A DNA stretch of 13,743 bases from Kiritimatiellia bacterium (lineage in GTDB: Bacteria > Verrucomicrobiota > Kiritimatiellia > RFP12 > UBA1067): positions 1 to 13,743 of the forward strand of contig CAJGDE010000052.1 in the NCBI GenBank assembly GCA_904502135.1, written 5' to 3'. Below the pieces are notes generated by a model. It saw nothing but the letters and a program-made list of their open reading frames with translations. It made no database searches and was not told the DNA's origin. Every line of letters begins with the position of its first letter. The stretch's first letter is position 1. A program made the translations under genes and the position numbers. Positions 7,479-13,743 of the stretch are shown piece after piece.

Positions 7479-8678
7479 TCAGAAAATATGCCCCATCTTC
7501 TCTCTCTTGGTGTCGAGATAATGCTTATCATGCTCATTAGGCTCGATAACGATCGGCACTCGTTCGGTAATCTCTATGCCGTACCCATCAAGCCCTTTTA
7601 TCTTACAGGGATTGTTTGTCATAAGGCGCACTTTCCGTATGCCCAAATCAACAAGCATTTGCGCTCCCTCGCCATAATCCCTAAGATCGGGGGCAAAACC
7701 GAGCGCCACATTCGCCTCAACGGTATCCATCCCCTCTTCCTGCTTTTTATAGGCGTGAAGCTTATTCGCCAGTCCTATCCCGCGGCCTTCCTGGCGCATA
7801 TAAAGAACGGCTCCGCAACCTTCTTTTTCGATCATCTCCATAGCCGTATGAAGTTGCGCGCCGCAATCACATCTCTCGCTCGAAAGAACGTCTCCTGTAA
7901 AACATTCTGAATGGACTCTCACCAATACGCTTTCACCTTCATCGACGCGGCCTTTGATAAGCGCCAGATGCTCCAACCCAGTCACACGGCTTCTGTACAT
8001 CTTGAGCTTAAAGTGGCCGTACTTTGTCGGCATGTCAACTTCTTCAACCGCCTCGACGAGCCTATCGTTTTTACGCCGATAGGCGATGAGATCTGCGATA
8101 GTGGTCATTTTAAGCGAATGCTCCTTCGCAAAAGCCGCGACATCATCAAGCCGCGCCATACGCCCGTCATCCTTCATTATCTCGCAGCATAAGCCCACTT
8201 CTTTCAACCCCGCAAGACGACACAGATCGACGGTCGCTTCCGTATGACCTGCGCGCTTTAGGACGCCTCCTTCACGCGACTGAAGAGGGAACATGTGCCC
8301 TGGGCGCCTGAAATCCCTTCCCTTAACATCTTCTTTCACACAATCAAGAGCGGTCATGGAGCGTTCTTCAGCCGAGATGCCCGTTGTTGTGCGCACGGAA
8401 TCTATCGATACCGTAAACGCCGTCGAATGGTTGTCGGTATTCTCGCTTACCATCTGGGGCAAATCGAGTTTTTGGCACCACTGCCGGCTCATCGGCATGC
8501 ATATAAGCCCGCGAGCATACTTCGCCATGAAATTGACATTTTCACACGTGGCGAACTCGGCGGCGCAGATGCAGTCGCCTTCGTTTTCGCGGTCGGCATC
8601 GTCTGTAACGAGAATTATCTCGCCACGCCGCAACGATTCAAGGCAATCTTCTACGGAATCGAAATGAATGTCATTCAT
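7479..8678 (-). CDS. ribBA: Bifunctional DHBP synthase / GTP cyclohydrolase II
   Basis: RibBA supplies both entry reactions of riboflavin synthesis: ribulose 5-phosphate to 3,4-dihydroxy-2-butanone 4-phosphate (N-terminal half), and GTP to a diaminopyrimidine (C-terminal half). It is 399 aa from the ATG at 8678. The RibB domain (about 1-200) has DRENEGD at 29-35, RPGHMFPL at 125-132 and GHTEATVDL at 144-152. The RibA domain (about 205-399) has the zinc triad C259-x10-C270-x-C272, the RQEGRGIGL block and TNNPCKI. All catalytic motifs are intact in both halves. An in-frame TTG at 8693 lies inside ileS; the ATG at 8678, one base after the ileS stop, fits coupled translation better. No FMN riboswitch-like leader is possible at this junction, so expression should follow ileS. 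Confidence 0.95.
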   Translation of the reverse strand: MNDIHFDSVEDCLESLRRGEIILVTDDADRENEGDCICAAEFATCENVNFMAKYARGLICMPMSRQWCQKLDLPQMVSENTDNHSTAFTVSIDSVRTTTGISAEERSMTALDCVKEDVKGRDFRRPGHMFPLQSREGGVLKRAGHTEATVDLCRLAGLKEVGLCCEIMKDDGRMARLDDVAAFAKEHSLKMTTIADLIAYRRKNDRLVEAVEEVDMPTKYGHFKLKMYRSRVTGLEHLALIKGRVDEGESVLVRVHSECFTGDVLSSERCDCGAQLHTAMEMIEKEGCGAVLYMRQEGRGIGLANKLHAYKKQEEGMDTVEANVALGFAPDLRDYGEGAQMLVDLGIRKVRLMTNNPCKIKGLDGYGIEITERVPIVIEPNEHDKHYLDTKREKMGHIF

Positions 8679-8679
8679 G

Positions 8680-11600
8680 TCAATTTTTCTCAAGTTTGAT
8701 TATTGTCGCATGCCCGTTTAAATCACACTCTTGAGCATCAATATCTTCACTCCAAAGAAGTGATGTCGCAAGGATCTCGTTCTTAACGTATTGCGCATGT
8801 TTTTCAAGAGCGTCTTTCAGTTCGTCATCGGCTTTGACCGTAACCGTTATGCGCTGAACGACCTCAAAGTCGGCCTCCTTGCGCATTGACTGAACGTGAC
8901 TGACAAACTCACGCGCAAGCCCTTCGGCAACGAGCTCTGGGGTAAGCAACGTTTCAAGGCCGACGACAACCGCGCCCTCAGACGCGACGACGAGGCCTTC
9001 CTTGGGAGAGCGTGTAACGAGCACATCGTCAGAGGTAATCTCAATACCCTCAATCTCTTTCGTCCAACCGTTCCCAGTTCCCAGCTCCCCATTCCCCATA
9101 TTCGCGATCGCTGCGGCGACGGCTTTCATCTTCGGCCCGCACTTTTTGCCGAGCGTTTTGAAATTCGCCTTGAAGCTGACATTGCAAAGCTCGGTCTCAT
9201 CCGCAATAAACTCAACGCTCTTAACATTAAGCTCATCCTCGATCAAAGCTTCAAGCCCTTTAACGTCACCGCCCGCCAATTTGAGCGCCGAAAGTGGCTG
9301 GCGCACTTTAAGATCATTATCAGCTCTTAAGCGGCGACCAAGCTCAACGACCGCCTGTACATCCGACATGCGACGCTCGAGCGGCAAATCGCGCGCTGAG
9401 GCGTTAGCCGTCGGGAAATCGCAGAGATGAACAGATTCCGGATCGCTCTCACCCTTGAGATTCGTATAAATTTCTTCGGCGATAAACGGCGTAAACGGAG
9501 CTGCGACTTTCGAAAGCTGAACGAGAACATACCGCAAAGTTCTATATGCCGAAAGCTTATCCCCGTCATTCGTCGACTTCCAGAAACGGCGGCGGGAACG
9601 GCGGATATACCAATTGGTAAGATCCTCGACGAATTTCACGAACGGGCGGACAGACTTCTGCAGATCGTAATTATCCATCGCCTCCGTAACATCGGAGATA
9701 AGCGTTTCCATCGAAGAGACGATCCACTTGTCAAGAACGTTCTCTGATTCGGGGAAGGCAACCTCCTTATCATGGAAACCGTCAACGTTGGCATAGGTCA
9801 CGAAGAAGGAATATGCATTCCACCAAGGGATAAGCAGATCTCGCATAATCTGCTTAACGCCGCTTTCCGAAAACTTGAGCGACTCAGCCTTGACGACCGG
9901 CGAATAAATCATATAAAGCCTTATCGCATCGGCGCCGTAAGTATTAAGCATCAAATTCGGATCGGGATAATTCTTTAGCCGCTTTGACATCTTCTTGCCG
10001 TCCTCGGCCAGAATAAGTCCGTTTACGATAACGTTTTTATAAGGAGACTTATCGAAAAGGCACGTCCCTAAAACCATAAGAGTGTAGAACCAGCCGCGCG
10101 TCTGATCGAGACCCTCGGCAATGAAATCAGCCGGGAAGAAATCATCAATACTCTTCCCCGTTCCCTGTTCCCCCATATAATGCTGCTGGGCATAAGGCAT
10201 TGAACCCGACTCAAACCAGCAATCAAGAACTTCAGGAGTGCGATGGTAAGTTTTACCGTCTTTCTTAATAACGATCTTATCAACGAAATGCTTGTGAAGA
10301 TCAGTAACTTTCTCACCCGAAAGTTCTTCAAGCTCTTTAATAGAGCCTACGCAGATCATATCTTCAGGATCATCATCGTTGATCCATACAGGAATGCAGC
10401 TGCCCCAGAAACGGTTGCGCGAAATATTCCAGTCGCGCGCTTCCTGCAGCCAGTTGCCGAATCGCTTCTCGCCGACGTATTCCGGCGTCCAATGAACAGG
10501 AGCATTGTTTTTAACAAGTCTTTCGTGGAGATCTTCGACTCTCACATACCAAGCATCAATCGCACGATAAATAAGCGGCGTATCGGTGCGGTCGCAGAAT
10601 GGATAAGAGTGAACAATCGTCGCCTGATGAACGAGCTTGCCCTCGGTCTTGAGAAGCTTAATTATATCCTTGTCGCAATCTTTACAGAAACGCCCCTTAA
10701 ACTCAGGGATCGCCTCGGTAAACGCGCACGCGTCATCAAGAGGATCGACAAAAGCCGTCATACCCGATTCTTTGCATACGCGGAAGTCGTCTTCACCGTA
10801 TGCCGGAGCTATATGAACAAGGCCTACGCCGTCATCAGTCGTGACATAATCATCGTTAGTCACGCGAAAAGCGCCTTCGGATTTCTTATCGGCGAAATAC
10901 GGAAAAAGCGGCTCGTACTCGCAACCTTTAAGAGCGTCGCCCTTGCCTTCCCAAACGACTTCATACATCTCTTCTTTTTTAAAGATGAACGGCAAGCGGG
11001 CCTTTGCCATGACATAAATCGGCCGCGCCTGATCCGTCACGTCACGAACGGCGACATAATCGATTTTTGCGCCGGCGCAAATCGCGAGGTTCGAAGGAAG
11101 AGTCCAAGGCGTAGTAGTCCAGATAAGGAAATAAACAACGCTACCCTCGCCCTTTGCCCGCAACTCTTCGCTCGTGATTGAAGTGGCGCGAACACGGCAA
11201 GTTACAGTTGGATCTTGAACGTCTTTATAGTTATTGCCTGCCTCAAAATTGGAAAGAGGCGTAGAAAGCTTCCAGCTGTAAGGCATTATGCGATGTGACT
11301 TATAGACGCGGCCCTGATTCCACAACTGCTTGAAGACCCACCAGATCGTCTCCATAAAATCAGGGTTCATCGTCTTGTAGTCGTTTTTGAAATCAACCCA
11401 ACGTCCCATGCGTGTTACCGTCTTCTCCCATTCATCGACATACTTAAGAACCATGGAGCGGCACTGCTCATTGAACTTGTCTACGCCAAGAGCCTTAATC
11501 TCTGGTGCTCCAGCAACGCCGAGCGCGTCCTGCGCAAGAGCCTCAATCGGAAGACCGTGAGTATCCCAACCGAAACGACGCTCCACATATTTGCCGCGCA

Positions 11601-11820
11601 TCGTCTGATAACGCGGAACAATATCCTTGATGATACCGGCTAAAAGATGCCCGTAATGTGGAAGCCCCGTCGCAAACGGAGGCCCGTCATAAAATCTATA
11701 TTCGCCCTTGCCTTTATTTTTCTCGAGCGACTTTTCAAATGTCGAATTTTCTTTCCAAATCTTTAGAATTCCCTCTTCCATCTGAGGGAATGCGACTTTG
11801 TTAGATACTGATTTGAACAT
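8680..11820 (-). CDS. ileS: Isoleucyl-tRNA synthetase, type 2
   Basis: Class I isoleucyl-tRNA synthetase, 1046 aa, which charges tRNA-Ile in the cytoplasm. The HIGH motif appears as HYGH (55-58) and the second signature as KMSKR (610-614). The CP1 editing domain is shown by WTTTPWTLPSNLA and by DDGVGLVHIAPAYGEDD. The overall pattern (PPFATGLPHYGH, CWFESGSMPYAQ, EGLDQTRGWFYTL, DGKKMSKRLKNYPDP) and the lack of a C-terminal zinc finger mark it as the eukaryote-like type 2. Two short Gly-rich stretches, residues 549-557 and 908-918, are encoded by G-rich heptamer repeats and look inserted. The ATG at 11820 is preferred over an in-frame ATG at 11841 because GAGGA lies 5 nt upstream and MFKSVSNKVAFPQMEE matches the normal N terminus. 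It heads an operon with ribBA. Confidence 0.97.
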   Translation of the reverse strand: MFKSVSNKVAFPQMEEGILKIWKENSTFEKSLEKNKGKGEYRFYDGPPFATGLPHYGHLLAGIIKDIVPRYQTMRGKYVERRFGWDTHGLPIEALAQDALGVAGAPEIKALGVDKFNEQCRSMVLKYVDEWEKTVTRMGRWVDFKNDYKTMNPDFMETIWWVFKQLWNQGRVYKSHRIMPYSWKLSTPLSNFEAGNNYKDVQDPTVTCRVRATSITSEELRAKGEGSVVYFLIWTTTPWTLPSNLAICAGAKIDYVAVRDVTDQARPIYVMAKARLPFIFKKEEMYEVVWEGKGDALKGCEYEPLFPYFADKKSEGAFRVTNDDYVTTDDGVGLVHIAPAYGEDDFRVCKESGMTAFVDPLDDACAFTEAIPEFKGRFCKDCDKDIIKLLKTEGKLVHQATIVHSYPFCDRTDTPLIYRAIDAWYVRVEDLHERLVKNNAPVHWTPEYVGEKRFGNWLQEARDWNISRNRFWGSCIPVWINDDDPEDMICVGSIKELEELSGEKVTDLHKHFVDKIVIKKDGKTYHRTPEVLDCWFESGSMPYAQQHYMGEQGTGKSIDDFFPADFIAEGLDQTRGWFYTLMVLGTCLFDKSPYKNVIVNGLILAEDGKKMSKRLKNYPDPNLMLNTYGADAIRLYMIYSPVVKAESLKFSESGVKQIMRDLLIPWWNAYSFFVTYANVDGFHDKEVAFPESENVLDKWIVSSMETLISDVTEAMDNYDLQKSVRPFVKFVEDLTNWYIRRSRRRFWKSTNDGDKLSAYRTLRYVLVQLSKVAAPFTPFIAEEIYTNLKGESDPESVHLCDFPTANASARDLPLERRMSDVQAVVELGRRLRADNDLKVRQPLSALKLAGGDVKGLEALIEDELNVKSVEFIADETELCNVSFKANFKTLGKKCGPKMKAVAAAIANMGNGELGTGNGWTKEIEGIEITSDDVLVTRSPKEGLVVASEGAVVVGLETLLTPELVAEGLAREFVSHVQSMRKEADFEVVQRITVTVKADDELKDALEKHAQYVKNEILATSLLWSEDIDAQECDLNGHATIIKLEKN
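9067..9099 (-). repeat. G-rich heptamer repeat inside ileS (second)
   Basis: On the coding strand, four 7-nt units of the form TGGGGAA, TGGGGAG, CTGGGAA, CTGGGAA follow one another. They encode the Gly/Asn-rich stretch MGNGELGTGNG (residues 908-918) in the C-terminal anticodon-side region, where IleRS sequences normally have unrelated, variable residues. Four GGG or GGGG tracts with 3-4 nt loops could also fold as a G-quadruplex in DNA or mRNA. Insertion is inferred from the period and from the break in family similarity. Confidence 0.65.
10150..10176 (-). repeat. G-rich heptamer repeat inside ileS (first)
   Basis: On the coding strand, three 7-nt units of the form GGGGGAA, CAGGGAA, CGGGGAA encode MGEQGTGKS (residues 549-557). 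It lies between the conserved CWFESGSMPYAQ block and the FFPADFIAEGLDQTRGW block, in a loop of the catalytic core. The reading frame is kept and both flanking motifs are intact, so the protein is expected to work. Confidence 0.6.
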
Positions 11821-11852
11821 TATATTCCTCTTTTCCGGCATATTTGTCCCTA

Positions 11853-11872
11853 TTGGTACTATATTATACCAA
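11853..11872 (-). promoter_or_regulatory. ileS promoter within an inverted repeat
   Basis: On the minus strand an extended -10 element TGGTATAAT ends at 11863. It is framed by a 6-bp inverted repeat, TTGGTA (11853-11858) with TACCAA (11867-11872), centred on the -10. Initiation near 11856 leaves a leader of about 36 nt, too short for a T-box. No clear -35 hexamer is seen. The inverted repeat could be an operator, but AT-rich -10 regions often look partly palindromic, so only the promoter call is firm. Confidence 0.5.
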
Positions 11873-11916
11873 AAAGGTGACAGGTTGTTTTAGCCGCAGT
11901 CGACTTAAGTTCACTT

Positions 11917-13032
11917 TTACTTCGAAAAAATTTCTTTACCAGAAAAAGGCAGCAATTCATTAAGGCGCTTTACAGATTCCTTAGACATCGTTTTTTCCGT
12001 CATAGGAACAATAACGGTACCTATGTCTTTAAGGCCCAAAGCCCGGCCATATTTCACTTCCATAGAAAGAGGTCCGTTGCGGCCGACCGAAATGAACGCT
12101 TCAACTTTTTTTCTTCTGTTTTTTCCATTGTTCAGAAGTTTGTCGTTTTTAAGCGTCGTGTAGCATTGAATCGCCGTATAAACCGCAGGATCGATAAATA
12201 TAAGATCTTCCGCTATCAGAGAAGAATATCTGCCATCCTTTCTAAGATCCGCGGCGGCCTTCTTGAATTCCGACAGGACAAAGGGATAATGGGTACAGCC
12301 GAGTATTACAGCTTTAATGGGAGCCTTGCCGCCGTTCACACGATGCGATTCGACCATGGCGATAAAATTCGTTCTTGCGCAGTCGTTTACGCCTCTTTCA
12401 TCGTTTTCTACAGCCTCTGCAAGTCCGATTCCGCCGCGATTTACAATTTCGCAGCAATCAACATTTCTTTTCTTTAGTTCAGCGCGCAATGTTCTTTCGT
12501 AAACACCCGACGCTATCGTGCCTGGAGTTGCGATTACCGCAACAGCAAATCGAGGCATACCTTCCTTGACATTAAGCGCGTCCATAGTAGCTTCGACTCC
12601 GGCATTAACGACACCGATTACTTTCACTCCTTTTGGCTTTGCCACACAACGAGCATCTTCAAGTCCGTAGGCGGTAGCTGTATTACATGCAATAACAACA
12701 ATCTTGGAGGGCTGATGAGATTCTTCAGAAAGAACAAATTTGGTGTCCCTTACAATAAGCTCACGTAAAAAATCGGCTTTCCCTTTAGCTCCATAAAGAC
12801 CATAAGGCATATTTGCCTGATCGCCGAAATAGACGAAATTTTCGCCGTCAAGATCGGGTTTCGAATCGGGCGTATGCTCGCCTGTAATATTGTTGTATTC
12901 ATCTATACTGAGAAGCTTCTCTAATACCGTAAGGCCGCCCGTTCCTGAATCAAAAACGCCAATCGGCCTATTCGCGGCTCTTAATGTAAATATCGATGCA
13001 CATGCAACAATTGAAAAAACGAGAATTTTCAT
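11917..13032 (-). CDS. Exported glutamate-racemase-like protein (MurI family)
   Basis: Asp/Glu racemase-fold protein, 371 aa, longer than the usual 260-290 aa of MurI. Catalytic features are intact: GVFDSGTGGLTV with Asp28 and Ser29, IACNTAT with Cys116, ATPGTIASGVYE, and LGCTHYP with Cys246 and His248. It should therefore interconvert L- and D-glutamate or a related amino acid. The N terminus is a signal peptide: Met-Lys, a hydrophobic core at 3-17, and a likely cleavage near LRA/AN at 19-20. No in-frame ATG, GTG or TTG follows before the FDSG motif, and AAGGTGG sits properly before the ATG, so the signal is not a start-site error. Extra sequence lies at about 45-64, and an extended C terminus follows about residue 310. 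Normal MurI is cytoplasmic and feeds peptidoglycan; an exported form suggests another role. It is a single gene with its own promoter, and I see no clear terminator after it. Confidence 0.85.
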   Translation of the reverse strand: MKILVFSIVACASIFTLRAANRPIGVFDSGTGGLTVLEKLLSIDEYNNITGEHTPDSKPDLDGENFVYFGDQANMPYGLYGAKGKADFLRELIVRDTKFVLSEESHQPSKIVVIACNTATAYGLEDARCVAKPKGVKVIGVVNAGVEATMDALNVKEGMPRFAVAVIATPGTIASGVYERTLRAELKKRNVDCCEIVNRGGIGLAEAVENDERGVNDCARTNFIAMVESHRVNGGKAPIKAVILGCTHYPFVLSEFKKAAADLRKDGRYSSLIAEDLIFIDPAVYTAIQCYTTLKNDKLLNNGKNRRKKVEAFISVGRNGPLSMEVKYGRALGLKDIGTVIVPMTEKTMSKESVKRLNELLPFSGKEIFSK

Positions 13033-13072
13033 TTAACCACCTTTTATTTAGTAAAATGTCGTTAGCATAGTC

Positions 13073-13103
13073 GTGATAATTCAGGTCAGACCTATATTAT
13101 CAC
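13073..13103. promoter_or_regulatory. 31-nt palindrome over the racemase-gene promoter
   Basis: GTGATAAT (13073-13080) and ATTATCAC (13096-13103) are perfect 8-bp inverted arms. Inside them AGGTC and GACCT form a second inverted pair around a central A, with a 2-bp mismatch between the two layers. On the minus strand the right arm contains TGATAATAT (13094-13102), which fits an extended -10 element and would start transcription near 13087, about 55 nt before the racemase gene. No T-run follows, so an operator fits better than a terminator. Confidence 0.55.
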
Positions 13104-13118
13104 TTTTCGGGTAGAAAT

Positions 13119-13229
13119 AAAAAAAGCCGGCGTAACCGCCCCTTGCTGGTGGTTGCGACCCGTGGGGAAGCAACCAAGCCGAGCGACTGCGAGGTAAGAG
13201 CGTCCTTAAGGACGATGACGGCTTTTTTT
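13119..13229. terminator. Bidirectional terminator-like structured element
   Basis: AAAAAAAGCCG (13119-13129) and CGGCTTTTTTT (13219-13229) form an 11-bp perfect inverted repeat, which gives a GC stem followed by a T-run on either strand. The 89 nt inside hold further hairpins: GGCG-TAAC-CGCC (13129-13140), an arm pair GGTTGC/GCAACC (13151-13156 with 13170-13175) enclosing CCC/GGG, and CGTCC-TTAA-GGACG (13201-13214). A second AAGCCG at 13176-13181 can also pair with the CGGCTT arm. No ORF or known RNA is recognised. Its place just after the 5S gene suggests an rRNA-operon terminator or a small processed RNA. Confidence 0.5.
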
Positions 13230-13259
13230 ATTCCATACGACAGTATGAAATAAAAAAAA

Positions 13260-13262
<3 letters not shown>
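13220..13262. terminator. Hairpin directly after the 5S gene
   Basis: GGC plus seven T residues, ATT, C and CATAC (13220-13238) is nearly complementary to GTATG, AAAT, eight A residues and GCC (13243-13262), leaving a GACA loop. Read on the minus strand, the 5S 3' end is followed at once by eight T residues and then this AT-rich hairpin. The 5S terminal helix (GCCGG/CCGGC) plus the T-run may itself terminate transcription. The hairpin overlaps the end of the next element, so the two compete. Confidence 0.45.
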
Positions 13263-13374
<112 letters not shown>

Positions 13375-13390
13375 AAAAAACCGTTTGATA

Positions 13391-13430
13391 ATGTTTGAAT
13401 GTTGGAATGTTAGAATGTTTGAATGATTTC
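13391..13430. repeat. 8-nt tandem repeats in the 23S-5S spacer
   Basis: Four units of the form ATGTTTGA, ATGTTGGA, ATGTTAGA, ATGTTTGA (13391-13422) run head to tail, followed by a decayed ATGATTTC. Related inverted pieces (GACATT, GAACATT) occur at 13439-13460 and could fold back on the array. This lies in the transcribed spacer of the rRNA precursor. Confidence 0.7.
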
Positions 13431-13540
13431 AACTTTCTGACATTCGGAAATCTGAACATTATTTTAAGTTGGGAACTAAAGAGAATTACAACCTTGAGAT
13501 GCGATTTGATCTCACTTTGAAGTGAAGTTTTGTTTTAGTT

Positions 13541-13607
13541 GTTAGGAGTCAGGGGTTAGGGGTTAGTGCAATACTAACTACTAACTACTAACTACTAAGC
13601 ACTAATA
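13541..13607. repeat. Two opposed 7-nt tandem arrays in the rRNA spacer
   Basis: Four units of the type GTTAGGG (13541-13568) are followed after 4 nt by five units of the type ACTAACT (13573-13607). Both have period 7. Where they meet, GTTAGT and ACTAAC form a perfect 6-bp hairpin with a GCAAT loop. Between this region and the 8-nt array are two more small hairpins, GAGAT/ATCTC and TCACTT/AAGTGA (near 13497-13525). The spacer 13376-13610 holds no gene or tRNA. Confidence 0.75.
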
Positions 13608-13610
13608 AAT

Positions 13611-13743
13611 AAGCTAAGCCGCACGTCATATTAGTACCGATCAGCTCAACGTATCGCTACGCTTACACCTTCGGCCTATCAAGGTCGTGGTCTACAACCT
13701 GACTTTAGAGACTTGCGTCTGGGAAAACTTGTCTTGGGGGAGG
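13611..13743 (-). rRNA. rrl: 23S ribosomal RNA, 3' end (partial)
   Basis: The minus strand matches the conserved 3' end of bacterial 23S rRNA: GAAGGTGTAAGCGTAGCGAT, then GTTGAGCTGATCGGTACTAA, and the terminal GGCTTAGCTT that closes helix 1. The mature end is placed by analogy with the E. coli end and may be off by a few bases. The gene runs off the right edge of the window, so most of it is not seen. Confidence 0.95.

Noticed and set aside
6553..7521. 322-codon plus-strand ORF antisense to guaA
   Set aside because: It mirrors the strongly conserved guaA frame; its product has no recognisable domain and no ribosome site. It is an open shadow frame.
8676..8700. FMN riboswitch before ribBA
   Set aside because: ileS ends one base before ribBA, and no riboswitch-like sequence is seen in the overlapping coding region.
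10243..11181. 312-codon plus-strand ORF antisense to ileS
   Set aside because: It lies wholly inside the conserved ileS coding region, has no promoter or ribosome site and no recognisable family.
11821..11860. T-box leader for ileS
   Set aside because: The leader from the likely start point is about 36 nt, far too short for specifier and antiterminator stems.
12997..13032. Lipobox IVAC near the start of the racemase-like protein
   Set aside because: It matches the loose pattern, but Cys11 comes after only a few hydrophobic residues and the hydrophobic stretch continues past it; an ordinary signal peptide fits better.
13376..13610. tRNA gene in the 23S-5S spacer
   Set aside because: No acceptor/T-arm pattern or GTTCGA-like motif; the region consists of short repeats and small hairpins.

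Overview
The window reads as ordinary bacterial chromosome, with almost every gene on the minus strand. From right to left it holds the 3' end of a 23S rRNA gene, a complete 5S rRNA gene, an exported glutamate-racemase-like protein, ileS-ribBA, and then guaA-argC-uxaA-parC-apbE. One plus-strand gene, an AEC-family permease, converges on apbE from the left. The taxon cannot be fixed from the sequence. A type-2 (eukaryote-like) isoleucyl-tRNA synthetase, type-2 ArgC, a GMP synthetase lacking the glutaminase domain and a short ParC-like topoisomerase subunit suggest an anaerobic, fermentative Gram-negative-like lineage. A member of the PVC group is plausible, but this is a low-confidence guess. 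A lipoprotein ApbE and a signal-peptide-bearing racemase imply an extracytoplasmic compartment where these proteins act.

Layout. Bases 1-217 carry no gene but hold a cluster of about 20-nt repeats ending in a long hairpin, then an extended -10 promoter that would give the AEC gene a nearly leaderless mRNA. The AEC gene (218-1138, +) and apbE (1135-1908, -) share a TTAA in their stop codons. The block apbE, parC, uxaA, argC, guaA (1135-7416, -) looks like one transcription unit starting at a promoter near 7460. Its genes overlap or lie close together (4-nt ATGA overlap guaA/argC, 11-nt overlap argC/uxaA, 44 nt uxaA/parC, 7 nt parC/apbE). ileS and ribBA (7479-11820, -) form a second unit with one base between stop and start. 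The racemase-like gene (11917-13032, -) stands alone behind a promoter buried in a 31-nt imperfect palindrome. Bases 13119-13262 hold nested inverted repeats that probably end rRNA transcription. 5S (13260-13374) and 23S (from about 13611) follow, separated by a 235-nt spacer full of short tandem repeats.

Most products are core metabolism and information processing: GMP, riboflavin, arginine, tRNA charging and DNA topology. Altronate dehydration (hexuronate catabolism) and flavinylation of exported proteins are added. RibBA starts flavin synthesis and ApbE uses FAD, a loose functional link only.

The items most worth a second look are: the racemase with an apparently obligatory signal peptide and a promoter palindrome; heptanucleotide repeats that recur in the rRNA spacer and as two in-frame G-rich insertions in ileS; GMP synthetase without its glutaminase domain; the structured element between 5S and the racemase gene; and the repeat cluster at the left edge. 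No clear defence system, CRISPR array or intact mobile element is visible.
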